From: Owenia fusiformis
Lineage: Eukaryota; Annelida; Polychaeta; Sabellida; Oweniidae
DNA length: 64,000 bases
Reading direction: 5' to 3'
Assembly: GCA_903813345.2 (NCBI GenBank)
Contig: CAIIXF020000007.1
Span: 30,987,564 to 31,051,563, forward strand
The notes beneath the pieces are model-generated. The model searched no databases and had not been told where the DNA came from. It saw only the letters and a program-made list of their open reading frames with translations. The translations under genes and the position numbers were made by a program. Positions 13,601 to 28,600 of the stretch are shown one piece after another (positions within the stretch are counted from its first letter, which is position 1; each line of letters starts with the position of its first letter).

Positions 13601-16600
13601 AGGGAATTCTAATTCTGGGATGTTGAGGATATGTGATTTTAGCTTAGTCAATGATTTATTGAAATATTATCTTCATAATAGCTGTCTTTGTGCATGCAAT
13701 ACATGTAGTCACTGGCTTGTCCAATCAACTGTCTTGTACTAATAGTTCCTAATGTTTCATCTCAAAATTTAGTTTTTGTATAAAGGCTTTTTGAAAAATG
13801 TGATTTTCCGCTTTTTGAAAAATGTGATTTTCTGCTTTTTTCATTTCTTCTCTTTATCATGATTTACCATGTTATGTCTTCAGTTGACTGTGTGGTATCT
13901 AGTTGGAGTTTATATGGCCCATGTTCAGTGACATGTGATGTTGGTGTGATGCAACGTAGCAGAACAATAGATGTACCTGCACAATATGGAGGAAAGGAGT
14001 GTCCTACTGTACTGATACAACAGGAAATGTGTGTCCAGAGCACAAAATGTCAAGGTGAAGTGTTACTTTACGACTATTTCTACCTTAATTAGTTTCATTT
14101 ACAGTTTGGAAATATTCATACATACCCAATGAGCAGAATCAATTTTATAATGTCACCACCAAAAAGTGGAGACACATATTGTTATGGTCTCCGTTTTTTT
14201 ATGGCGGTTGGCGACCCGCAGTTGGCGATCAGCGATCGACGCCTGTAACAAATTATTACAACTTCCAATAACTTAATTGTTTAGACTGACTTTTTTCAAA
14301 ATCATCTCCATGTTTCCAGAAGTTCAAATCTGACTCTAAATCAAAAAAATCAAAAAGGACTTTTTTCAACTTGCTTCAAATTGAGCTATTTTTTTCAAAT
14401 CATCTACAAGTTCTCAACAGTTCAAATCTGACTATAGATTTGACCTTCAATGACATTCTTAAGTTCATAAATGTATTTTTTATCTTGCTTCAAATTGACC
14501 AATTCTTTTTCAAAATTATCTACAAGTTCTCAGAACTTCAAATCTGACTTTAGATTTGAGATTCCACCTTCAATGACCTTCTCAGGGTCACAAAAGGTCT
14601 TTTTTAAACTGACCAATTTATTTTTTCAAAATAATCTACAAATTCAAAAAAATTCAAATCTGACTAAGATTGAACTCATAATATTGTGAGCAACAAGGTT
14701 GTGACATTTTGTCATTTTAATGCCTTGTTGTGTTTATCTTCTACAGAATGTATACCTCCCAGTTTCAACTCATCATGCGCAAGTAAATCAGCAGCTGTGA
14801 CAACATGCGACTGTCTGGATACCAATTGTGATTTGAACAAAACCACCATATGTATACCCGGATGTACCTGTCCAGATGGTATGGTAATGGATGGTGGAGA
14901 GTGTAAAAATGTGGCATTGTGTGGATGTCGTGTTGGCTCTGTGGAATATAAAACTGGAGATATTTGGGAAGACACTACATCATGCCAAACTTGGTGAGGA
15001 CAGTTGTGTTTCATTACTGTGTATTGTCTGTTGATCAACTTTATAAGTAAGGTGATAAATGATGCATGTCATGTCTCACATGGTCTGCGGGAAGATCAAG
15101 AAAGTTGAAGGCTTTGCCAAAAGAAGACATATTCTCAGTAGATTTATTTGACATTCTACTGTGTTAACTATTTGAATTGGTGTATTATGTTGTTTGATTC
15201 CCATTTTGACCAAACTGAATTTAAACATTTAGATATAAATACTTTAATTATGAAATATTAATCTGATATAAGTTTAGCATGTCATATATTACATTTTTAA
15301 GAATAAGAGTGAATGATGCTGTATTTAGACACTCCAGCCATAATATTGTAGAACCACAAATACTATGATGATTTAAAGTAGCTTTATGTCTGTACATTGT
15401 ATTTGCTGTCAAATTATGTCAAAACGTTGCTTTTTAGTGAATGCAAAGATGGGCAGATAAATTGTACAGAAAATACAAATGATTGCGATGGTAAGTAGAT
15501 CAAGAATAAATCAAGGTCGACAAAGTATAATACAACCAAGATCTTTCAAAACAATTATATCTGATTTATATCGAAATATGCAAGCACAGTTACCAAAGGA
15601 AAACTATTCAAAACTGTTTCATGGAAAATATAGTAAGAGACCACCATAGATACTATGTATCTGGTCCTAACCACAAGCCTGGTGAATAGTTCAGTAGTAA
15701 AGAGGACAATTGATCGTTAATATTTATGAGAAAGCAAATATTAGAATCATTTCCAGTAAACGTCAATCGTTTTGAATCTCAGTTTACCTGCAAGGTGTCG
15801 GCAATGATGAGAATACAATGTATATGGTCAAAAGTAATATAGTCCATTTGCGGTGTTCAAAAGTATTTGTAGCAACACAATAACCCCACGAAATAGGATG
15901 TTGGATGCTTTAATTTGTTAACAAACTTCTAATTATTTGCTCCTCTTGAATCCTTATCAGCATGCAATTATCCCAACTGCAAGTGGAGTGATTGGAAACA
16001 TGGGGTATGTTCTGCAAAATGTGCTGGTGGGGAAATGACAAGTTACAGGTAATATAATTTGATATTACATACTATTATTTGATATTACGTACAGTACTAT
16101 GATTTGATATTATGTACTATAATTAGATATGACATCCTATGATTTGATATTACATACTATTATTTGATATTATGTACTATAATTTGATATTACGTACTAT
16201 GATTTGATATTACGTACTATGATTTGATATTATGTACTATAATTTGATATTACGTACTATGATTTGATATTACGTACTTTGATTTGATATTACATACTAT
16301 TATTTGATATTACGTACTATGATTTGATATTATGTACTATAATTTGATATTACGAACTATGATGTGATATTATGTACTATAATTTGATATTATGTTGCAT
16401 AAAATTGATATTATGAAATAGTATTGATTAATGTAAAAATGCAATTATCAAATCATTGGGTTTTACCTAATCTGTTGAGTCATGCATTTATTTCAAATCA
16501 ACCCTTTTGGCCGAAAATGCCATTGCCATTTGACCAGATTTATTTCCTTTATTTTCTTAGAACTGTTGACATTGATTGTGAATCGTCTCAGTGTGCAGGC

Positions 16601-19600
16601 CAATCCACTAAAACAACACCATGTAACACTGAATGTTGCGACACATGTATGTTCAATGGCATGGAGTATCAAAGTGGAATTTTCTGGCTGAATGAGGAGA
16701 ATGGAGAGTGCAAAAAATGGTATCTACATGTACATGTATACACTCTGTCCCAAGAAGTCAACATCAGAAGTTATGGCATATTGTTATAGTCTCCAACTTT
16801 TTCTTATTGTGGATAATATTTGGTGGTTGGTGTTCGATGGTTGGTGTTTGGCATTCAATTTCCGTAACAATGCATTGGCAGTTGGTGACATTTTCCATGT
16901 TAATGCCGTGTTACTTTATATAAGCAAGCTAAACTCTGTTATTTTATATCCACTGGTTCAATGATTTCTGATATGTACATGTACAGTCTAGAACTTCATC
17001 TTCAGTCTAGACATCTCATCTCAAAGTAGTTACAGAAGCATGCTTGCGCTCACATATTAGAACTGTTAAGCAAAACTGTGTTGAATATTTTTGACCCACC
17101 TTGTACCATTTTCCTGGCATGTTGCCATTTTGGCTTCCTTTTCCATGATAGCATCAGATTGCACCTCAGGCCATTTCATATGGATCAAGATTTGTACCGT
17201 GAATATAAATCATGTACCTTCAAGAGTCACTTTTAGAGAATATTATTGAGAAAATAGGTTCAATATACCAAGACATACTCACCAATTTAGTAATTTTTCA
17301 ATTTTTATAAGTGAATAAAAATGACCTCTCATGCATACTGAATGTTTTGTTGTTGTACATTGCAGCATATGTGAGTGTAATGGATTGCCTACTTGCTACA
17401 GCAGTGATGAATGTAAGTGTTCACATTTTTCTTCTCATCACGCTCATCCATTTATTAAAAATATTATAGTCATTTATACTTGCTGTCATGAAAATTTAGA
17501 TTTTGGAAAAATGCATGTAACGTACATTTAGTTTATTAGCTACACTGTAACTGTTTTCCTTCAGCATCAATATTCAACAGTTTAAACCATTTGAATAATT
17601 TTATTTATTTAGACACTGTATACAATATTTCATTCATTTTCCTGGAAGAGAGATTTCAAGAGTCTAGCTAGAATCAGTATTTTGTGTTTTTCAATTTAAT
17701 ACGCTCATACAAACTAACATTTTCTTTCATTTACTGTTTCTACACCAAGACAGCCTTAAGCTTAATTGTATCATTAATTGTCATATTTTCTAAAAGTTCA
17801 TTTCAGAAAAATTAGATTCTTACATTCATGTGTTCTTTGAATTTACACATCACATTATGATCTGTCATGAATTCGTTTGGTGTCCATGGTATAAGTTGCT
17901 TACAATTTTGTCAACCAGTGATATGATTTAGAGAGAATGCAAATATTTACAATTATGCTGTATTAAATTTCAGGTGGAAAATCAACTACAACTCCAGGTC
18001 CAGGTAGGCATTTTTATTTCATTTATTTATTTGGATGTTCCTATTTATAACGGTGGCGTGGATCCCACACTAAAAGATTGGTATACAGTTCTACCACCAT
18101 CCTGTATGATTTAGCTTGAGCATAATTCTTATGAATAAAAATATGAAAGATCATGTATAAACAGGACTGTGGCAATATTTTTAATCTCTCAGTACAATCA
18201 ATAAGCATGAACCAGAAAGGAATTGTTCTTGTTTAAGATGTATATCGTCTCTTTTATATGTATCACAATTTTTGTAAAATTCTCATTTTAGTTAATGACA
18301 CAATAACAAGCATTGATCACATATAATTATTCAGTAAAATGATTTTGATTTACAACTCATCATCATATATTTATTTTTATTATGACATTTTAAGAAAAAG
18401 AATTGAACTGCATTATTACAGGGTATTCCAATGAACTGTAAATCAAAATCATTTCACTGTTTTTAACACTTATTAACATTATACACTATTATTCAATACA
18501 TATATGACAATCTTATGCAAATATTTTGTTTTTACATTATATTATTTTATTAAAGGGACAACACCTTCTACAACACCTGGTCCAGGTAGGCATTCACTTT
18601 CTTCAGTATAAGTATTCACTTTGGATTTTGTTATCTCATTATATGATGAGAGTTGGCAATTGGCATCCATCCTATGTAGCCCCATTTAGTTCTAATAATG
18701 TATTTTGGTACAATGCAGGCCCGTAGCCAGGGGGGGTTCGCAGGTTCCCCTGGCCAAAAATTCTTTCAAAATCATGCAGTTTTTCACCATTTTGAGCACT
18801 TCTCAAGTGATTTTAGCCATATTTGGGCCAAAATTGTCAAATGTGAACCCCCCCTGGAAATTTTTGAAAACTGAACCCCCCCTTGGCAAATCCTGGCTAC
18901 GTGCCTGCAATGACTCATCTGACTTTTGAGCTTTTACCAATTAGTATATACATGTAGTTTGAAAATGTATAAAGTTTAAATTGAAGATGCAAAGACAACT
19001 GTATAAATCATAATAAATGTACAAACAGAAGTATGAATCAAGACAATGTAAATTTGTTTTTCTACTCATTTTGCATTGTATTATTTTGTTATTTATATTA
19101 TAATTTATTATAGATGACTGCCAGTGGGGCGACTGGTCAAACGAGGACACATGTTCTCATTCATGTGGAATTGGAAGTAGGATAAGATCACGTAGTATAG
19201 AGAAGGAGGCTATAAATGATGGAAAGCCTTGTACTGGAAGCACCACTCAGGTTGAAGATTGCAATACATCACCCTGTCCAGGTATAAGAGTAATGGAAAA
19301 CAGATATAGGCGCCTTATCAAACACACTTATAAAACAGAATATTATATACAATTTGTAGTTTCTTTATTAATTTTGTAATACAGTAGAAACTGCTAAGTG
19401 GAACACTTTCCACTGTTAGTGCAACACCTCGCAAGTGGAACATTTTATGTTGTCCCAAAGGTACAACATATACTTGGTGTATATTGATAAAAAAAATTCA
19501 ATCATTATGATAAATTTATTTAAAGATTTATTTGCATATTTGTATTATACTTTAGTTGACTGCAAACTATCAGAATGGTCAGTCCCAAGTGAATGTTCAG

Positions 19601-22600
19601 TAACCTGTGGAGTTGGATCTGTAACCGTTACAAGGGAGGTTGTTATACCTAGTAAATATGGAGGAAAAGAATGTGATGGTGACTTCTTTAAACAGGAGTT
19701 GTGTGTCAGAGAGCAATGTGATGGTGAGTAACTTCAAATTCACATTACAAACACATTTGGTAATTTTTCACAGTATAATGCAAGATTATTACATGTTTGT
19801 TTCATCCTATAATATATTTATGACACAATTTGTCTGCACGTATAAAATTCGAGAGATGAACACAATCACATGTTGTATTCCATTACCTTATTGTGTCACC
19901 ACCGAAAAGTGGTGACATATTGCTATGGTCTCCGTTTTGTGGCGGCAGTTGGCAATATGGTTGGTGGTTGGCATTGAATCATATTCAAGTTATCAAAAGT
20001 TCAAATCTGACTTAAGATTTGAGATTTGACCTTCAATGGCATTCTCAAGGTATAAAAGGTCAAGAAGGTATTTTTCAACTTGCTTTTTTTAAGTTTTCAG
20101 AAATTCAAAACTGTTTTAAGATTGAACTAATAATATTGTGAGCAACTAGGTGGTGACATTTTGTCATGTTAATGCCTTGTATTTAAGTGCATTTGTATGG
20201 TATTTTCTAACCTTTTCAGAGTGTCTCCCACCAAGTGTGAACTCTTCGTGCGCAAGTCAGTCATTGAGTGTGAGAACATGTGAATGCTACAGTAATGATG
20301 ACTGCTCTATAGAGAAGAGTGAGACATGTGAACCTGGTTGTGTATGCCCTGATGGTATGATCATGGAAGATGGGGAATGCAAGAGCATTTTAGAATGTGG
20401 CTGTAGAGTAGGATCTGTTAAATATGAAAATGGTGAATCTTGGACCAATACTGACACATGTGAACAATGGTGAGCTATTATAAAGCATTTTGATATCATT
20501 TAGATAAATTATATTGCATATAGAGTTATATATAAGTGCATTACACTACATAAGAATCCATAGATATGGTTAAGTGGATTTCTTCTTCTTATCTTTTTAG
20601 CACATGTCTGGAGAGCAAGATTGAGTGCACCACATTTGAGTGTGATGGTAAAGTATATGTTTTATTTTTTATAACGATTATTATGTTAAAAAACTGTTTG
20701 ATGGATTGATTTCAAAATTTAAAGGAGATGATCATGGTGATGATGTGATCTGAAGGTCAAGGGGTTTACACTGCACTTGAGGTTAGCCATGGGGTGGAAA
20801 TATTAAATGTTGATACTATTATTGAAAGTAAAGTAGGGAGGGGGAAAAATCACATAAGTTTGCTTCAATGAATTCAGAGATTAAGATTTGGAGATATGAA
20901 TTTATATCAAGTGAAAAAATTTCAGAACCATGTTTTATTAAGTAAAGGAGATGATTCTGAGTTAAATGTTTATCTGAAAAACCAGTTATATTAATTATAT
21001 ATAAATAAGGGGACATTTAAAGAAAATGTGTTTTTCTGTCTGGGGAGCTCCACATCTGCAATTTGGATTCTCAACATGGTGAATTTATCTGAATATCCAA
21101 ACTGAAATGCAATGGGGCATGATCTGATCTGATCTGATCTCTTTTATCATAACTTTAAAACCACTCATAAAAGGAAGTTAACTTGGTTGTGAGATAACAT
21201 AACCAACGACTAACCACGATATGGGTTATTAATGTCATTTTGTAAATAAAGATAAAATATAAATTTCCCCATATTTTTTTCATGATGAAGTCGAGCATTT
21301 AATATCTGCATTCCTGAATGGATAAGAATGAGTTACATTCTTATCCATAGACACCCTTTTTGGTAAATGTACATTGATTTCAGCCTCTTGCACATCTTCT
21401 GTTACAGGTAATTGCCCATTGGAACCAAATATATTCATATGACAATCTGTTGGTTCTGCTGTGTGAGCATTGAAATCTCCACAGATCACTGTCTTACCAA
21501 GATTCTGATAATGAGCAACATAATTTTCAAGAGTTTCTAAATTACTTGTTCCTAAAAAATTATCAAATACCAAATACTGAACCTTTGAATGGTAAATAAA
21601 CAAAACAAATAAAGATGTCTTGTGTCACTTTTTGACCTCAATTATGACATTTACAACGTTGTTGTTTTATAGTGAATTGTACATTGAGTAATTGGAGTGA
21701 GTATGGTTCTTGTGATCAGATATGCAACGGTGGAACCATGACAAGATACAGGTAATTATTAGTATATTAAATAAATGAATGAAAATAACACAATAAGTAC
21801 TATATCTAGTAATGACAAATTAGTTTGACCCCCCTCCCCAGAACATAAATGATGTCAATTAATTTGAAGTGTAAAAATTACTTCGGTTCAAAAGCTCTTT
21901 ACATGTATAGTCATGCATTTTGATATTAGAAATAAAGAGGAACTTAAACTTGGGACTTGGAAAAATTATTTAAAACTGTGTGCCATTGTTTGTTTAGATT
22001 TGTTGAGAAACAAGCCAAGGGAAATGGTGCTCCATGTACCGGTGAAGAAAGTGAAAGTGCTGAATGTAACACAGACTGTTGTGATATATGCTTCTACAAT
22101 GGGGAGGAATATCAACGTAGCATATCTTGGAATGAAAATAAATGCAGTGAATGGTATGTTCAATTATTTAGTTTAAAGATGCTTTGTCTCAGATGTTTCT
22201 TCCCGGACAATCAGTGATGTCCAATTATAATTGCTCATATAATACCTTACATATGTAAGATATATCTTGAGACCAACTTATGGGGACAGTTTTGCTCATA
22301 TATTGATAAAATCAGAACTTTCAGAATTTAACGCAATTTGTGTAGCTGTGCTATCAAAGGGAATTTCTGTTGCATGGTACAAGTAATTTCATATGGCTTG
22401 AACTCAGGCAGCCAACCAGATTCATTGTGGGCTTTATATTCCGACCACCTAGTAATGTACAATCATAAAATTGATACAGTAAACATAGTAATTGGTACCT
22501 GACAGTTGGCAAGCAGATAGATGAACTGTTTTACATCTCCTTATCAAAAAATGTCAAAGGGTACTCTAATTGTGCTTCTAGAGCTTCTAGGAGACAGGGA

Positions 22601-25600
22601 AGAAATTATGTAGATTACAAATTGTCAAAAAGTGCCAAAACCTCCCAGTACATTACAGTATATATGGCTTACACATACAGTATATGGCTTTACAAATGTT
22701 TGACAATGAATTGTTTAATCAGTCTGACTCATATTTTTACTTATAGCCATTGCTTGTGTGATGGAAGTGTAGAATGCATATCAATTGAAGGATGTGAGTA
22801 TAATTTGATATTTCTATCATTTAATATTAATTCCATCCCCACTATCCAATATGATAATTTCTATATGCATATTTCAAGGCATTGATTTATTTTTTGATTG
22901 CAGGCGTTGATCCCGACTGTGAATGGAAACCTTGGTCTGACTGGAATGAGTGCTCAAAGAGTTGTGATGTAGGTACAACTACAAGAAATAGAAGCATAGC
23001 TAAGCCTGCTGATCTACAAGCTGGTGGTCAACCATGTCTTGGCAGTAATACAGACACAATGGACTGCAACACGTTTCCATGCCCAGGTAATCCATTCTGC
23101 GACGCAATATCCTTAATAGTTCATCACATTTAGAAAGGGTTTCTTTGTCAATTGTAAATTTACAATCTGTGAACTAGTATACGAATTATAAGCTTACTGC
23201 GAAATGGGGTATTTGGTTTTTCAATTGACGGATAGATAAACGTTTATAAATAATACTGAAAAGGAATGTTTGATACTGTTTTAAGAAATTTTGTCTCTAA
23301 ATGTTTACAAAGTTTAAAATATCCCAGATTTCAAGAACAGAGCTTTAGACAAGTTGTATTGCACTGGCAAAAAATGAATCAATGCTAAGAACATGTATAT
23401 TATACAATTTTAGTTGATTGTAAACTAAGTGAATGGAGTAAATACAGTAAATGCTCAGTATCATGTGATGTTGGTGTAAAGACAAGAACAAGAACTATAG
23501 AAACTGAGGGACAGTTCAACGGAAAAGATTGCAACGATGTAATTCTTACTGAGCAAGAAATATGTGTGAAGCGAAAGAAATGTGAAGGTATGTCAAAAAG
23601 CAATTTTATTGCTGTTATCATAACCAGGTTCCAAAGTATGCAAAAAGAAAAATGTTCCACTAACAACATAATGGTATCTGTTTTTAGAATGCATTGCACC
23701 AAGCTTCAATTCATCATGTGCCAGTAAATCAGCAGCTGTGACAACATGTGATTGCTTGGATACCAACTGTAACCTCAATGAGGCAGTTGAATGTATCCCA
23801 GGATGTACCTGCCCAGATGGCATGGTCATGGAAAGGGGAGAGTGTAAACAAATAACCTCCTGTGGATGTACTGTTGGGCCACTTACATATAAACCTGGAC
23901 AATCTTGGCAAACTACTAATCCCTGTGAAGACTGGTGTGTGTGAAACTCCTGATTAATTTTACAATTTCTTATCAATGCATGGACATAGTCAGGGGTCAC
24001 ACCGCCACCATTAAAAAAAATGTAAAGCACCATACCCCCCCCCCCCTTTGGGCTCGCTTTACTTGCAGAGATGCAATCCCAAAAAATCGCACCCCCCTTG
24101 ACATTTGCTGTATGTACAAAGCTGACACAGAATCATTTTATCTCATATTATTTATCTTGAATGAGCCACAAAGGTCAGTTAGTCAAGACATTGAGACAGT
24201 CATTTATTTATGTAACACAATTTGTGTGACGGGAGTTTAAAATGACTATACATTGAAAATATTCACAGATTGAAGAAATGCATGCACAGTGTACATATAA
24301 TCTAAGTCAATACTTTACATTTTAGTACTTGTGAAAATGGCACAATAAATTGCATACCACGTGTATGTGATGGTAAGTTAAAGTTTTCTTAGCTTTAGAT
24401 GTCATATAAGAAACCAGGTCAAAATATCTCTGCATATTTCTTATAAGATAATTCACTTTCTCTGCATGAACAATATTTTATTAATTAACGAAACTAAGAT
24501 TATTTTCAAGGCTTGATAATGCAATCTAATTACACTTTAGTTAACAAATTTCTATTTACACCAGAATTTGATACATAATTGGTAATTTTATTGTTCATAT
24601 TCGGATGCAGTTGATTGTGTATGGGGTGAATGGACAGACTTTGGAGTATGTGATGAACCTTGTAATGGGGGAGAAATGACCAGATACAGGTTTGACATAT
24701 GACAGCTTTTGATCATAATTAAAAGCCTCAATACCTCTATTTTTTAGATAAAGAAAATGTATATACATTATGTTCATATTCAGATATGAATGATGATGTA
24801 TTACACCAATATATGTCCTTCTAGGTCAGTTTTGTCACATATTCATAACGCATGATATATGCCGTTCTAGGTCAATCTTGTTTGAGGCCCAGGGACAGGG
24901 TAAACAATGTAATGGGACAACAAGTGATGTAGCACCTTGTAATACAGATTGTTGTCAGACATGTACTTACAATGGACAAGCATTTAATCTTGGAAACAAA
25001 TTGGTTGATACTGATGGATGCAGGCAATGGTATGTTTCAAAGATTTTGATAATTTAAAGTTGATTTATGGTACAATTGGGGATGTAATGTATTCAATTGC
25101 TTGTTAAATATAAATGTGTCCATTTCGGAATATCAATGGAATACTCAATGTTTATTTCACATTTAACAATGGGCATTAGGTCCTTTCCACTCCAACGGTT
25201 GAATTATTGCATTAACATGTCATCATAATAACACATTTGTCCAACAAACACAAGAATTTAGATATACTTGATGAACATTTATGAATTGTGTCTAAAAAAA
25301 TAAATAATACAAAATAAAATGATATATTACGCCAAGTCAGAACATTCCTTGAATAAATGATAAAAAGAACTCTACTTAGAGTATCATCATTTCGAAATTT
25401 GCAATTTCAATGCAAAATGATTAGAAATGCCACAAACTATCCTTTACTATATACTATCCTATTTCATATTACAGCTTTTGTCAATGTGATGGTATCCCAG
25501 AGTGCTATGACTATGATAAATGTGAATGTAAGTTTCTGGTACAGTATGGAAAAATAAGACGAAGGACATTTGAAAAAATTAAATACAGGGCATATAAAAA

Positions 25601-28600
25601 AAACGCAACAAGCAGTTATCTCGCAAAATCACAAAACTAGTAATGACTGCATCAATTTCATTTAATTATCCCATCAAACGAAGTTCGGAGGGATATAGGG
25701 AATGCCTCCATCCGTCTGTCCATCCAGGCAATAACTTATAAATAATAAATGGCGGCCTTTACTCGCTATTTTATGATTTTTGCTGTAACTCTGTAATTTG
25801 GTATGTGAATACTATAAGCATGGCGCACTGTCTCATAACACTTTTGGTAGAAGGTGGTCATTTTTCAAAATGGCCACCATTTTAACGTATTTCACTATAA
25901 CTCAAAAAGTAGCAATAAGCATGGCACACTGTCTCATGACACTTTTGGTAGAAGGTGGTCATTTTTCAAAATGGCCACCATTTTAACGTATTTCACTATA
26001 ACTCGAAAAGTAGTGGAGCGATTTTGTTCATAGTATGTGAATACTATAAGCATGGCACACTCTATCTCATGACACTTTTGGTAGAAGGCGGCCATTTTTC
26101 AAAATGGCCACCATTTTAACGTATTTCACTATAACTCGAAAAGTGGCGGAGCGATTCTGTTCATATTCGGTATGTGAATACTATAAGCATGGCACACTGT
26201 CTAATGACACTTGTGGTAGTATGTGGTCATTTTGAAAAATGGCTGCCATTTTTGCTATATACTTTGTTTGTAATATTGCCAGCCATGGCTGTTCGATGGG
26301 ATTTGCTACACTTTGGCATTGCTGTTGTCTAGCTTACCATGTGGTCATGCTTGGGCTAGAAATCCTTCCATTTGTACAGTGTGTCAAAATCGTCTCTGGA
26401 CCAAGTTTCAGATATTGCAATAATCAGTGCAAGGGGTAAGTGGCAATGGAAGTGCTCCTGGCTTGAATTGTTGTGACTTTTTCTTTTGGAGCATCTGTGC
26501 TAACCATTCCTCCATCAGATATTGCAAAATTTGGAAAGAAAGCTTTTCTCAATGTTTATAAAGTGGCCCCAAACTAATTTTGGCCCACTTTGCAAAAGGA
26601 ATGATTACTCACCCAACAATGACCCAATATCAAAGAATGATATACCATTGGAAAGCTGTTATTGGTTTTGTGCTTTTCCGAGATAACAATCTGTTGTGTT
26701 ATTTTTTATACGCACTGTATCACAGGCTGGTATCGAAAGATTTGTCCGCTGTGACGGAGCATGCTATTTTTCATAAAAACACTAAGAATGCTTCACGATT
26801 TATTTTTTAACTCATATGTTTCGTTATATCAAAGATAATTACTTACTCCATGCAATGGATATATCATTTACGTGTAACCTTCACTTCTGTTTGAAGTCCA
26901 ATAACGCTAGGAGTAAAATCTATTGAAAACGGCGCCAGAGTATCAAACTCTAAAATGTACCATTTCTTTTCTAACTTTTTAATGGCATGATATAGTGACA
27001 CGATAATATTAACATATGTTTTAAGCATAACTCTGAATGTATTAATGAGATATTAATGCATTGGGTCTTTTTAATTTTTTTAATAAAAAATTATATTAAT
27101 ATATTTTGTCCGCTGTGACGGAGCATTTTCACAGTTCACATTTGCAACTGCTCCATCACAGCAGACAAAAAAATTAAACATTATTTTTTATAAAAGAATT
27201 AAAAAGACCAAATACATCAACATCTCATTTATAACTTTATAGTTATGCTGAAACCATGTGTAAATATTATCGTGTCACTATATCGTGCCATTAGAAAGTT
27301 AAACAAGAAATGGTACATTTTGAAGTATGATACTCCGGCGCCATTTTCAATAGCTTTTCTTCCCAGCGTAATTGGACTTCAAACAGAAGTGAAGTTACCC
27401 GCAAATGACACATCCATTGCATGGAGTAAGTAATTTTGTATGGTATAACGAAACATATGAGTTAAAAAATAAATCGTGAAGTATTCTTAGTTTTTTTTTA
27501 TGAAAAATAGCATGCTCCGTCACAGCGGACAGATATTTCGATACCAGCCTGTGTGTATAGCTCAGCATTTTAAAATGACTGTTGATGCATATGATTGACA
27601 AAATATTCGGATTTCATAATAAAACTGTGAATGCATATATTTTTTTCAACAGACATTTCAAAATGCTGAGCTATGTTTAGTTTTTAAATGTCACTCATCT
27701 TATTTTTCCATAATAAAACTGCAAAATCTTTTTACATTTAGACAGTCAAGTACTTAATTGTATATAATCGCTCATTAATTAGTCCTCTGTGACATACTTG
27801 CCACATCTGTAAACCATATCGTTGTATATCCAGGCAGTGGTGTTAATGTAACAGAAGAGGAAGATTGTGAGGAACCAGGACCAGGACCAGGTATGTTTTA
27901 ATACAACAAGAAGATACAACTTTACTTTTCATATAACTCAATGGGCAGATATGAATGTAAGAACTCCATTATGATAGGACTGAATATCAATAAATGCAAA
28001 TGTATTTGCTGCCACTGCATTAAATATTATTCGAACATGACTGTATTCACGCTTTCTATAAACTGTGAACAAAGTCAACATTAATCCGGGACATATTCGC
28101 GAGCAATACTCCTGTTAATACAAGTAATGTGTCACATCATAACGGAGGGGCATAGAAATGGCAGACCATGATGAATATTCGAAACATTTTGGTGAGTTTT
28201 CATGTTCGAATCGTAACATAGACCTCAGAGGGTAATATCGTCAAATACACCCCTTAGAGCTAGGTACAAAAGCTTTTGAACTGAAGACGATTGTGCCCAA
28301 ACGTGTGGGTTGTATTAGATGATATTTCCCCTGCTCTCCAGTCTATATTTCTCAAATAATATTTAGATGACTGTGTGTGGTCCATGTGGAATGATTGGGG
28401 GATTTGTTCTGCATCCTGTGGTATTGGAAGTAGAAATAGAACAAGAAGCATAATTAGGGAAGCCATTAATAAGGGACTTCCTTGCACTGAGAGAACAACT
28501 GAAACTGAAGATTGTAACACATCACCTTGTTCAGGTAAATGCAACTGTAATGCATGCATTGCCATAAATCTAAAAACTTAATATAAACTTAATTATTATG

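Noticed and set aside
14712-15038. Long minus-strand open frames opposite the TIL exons (also at 23593, 41705, 49917, 53265)
   Set aside because: They recur opposite every TIL exon because of its codon composition, show no domain, and are antisense shadows.
22340-22392. Possible decayed VWC-2 end exon (CTGTGCTATCAAAGGGAATT)
   Set aside because: It has an AG before it and loosely resembles the module 2 exon, but the Cys spacing is wrong and the intact exon is at 22747-22793. Too weak to list.
23990-24120. C-rich tract resembling a G-quadruplex or MITE end
   Set aside because: A single run of C near a short repeat-like phrase, with no inverted end or target duplication.
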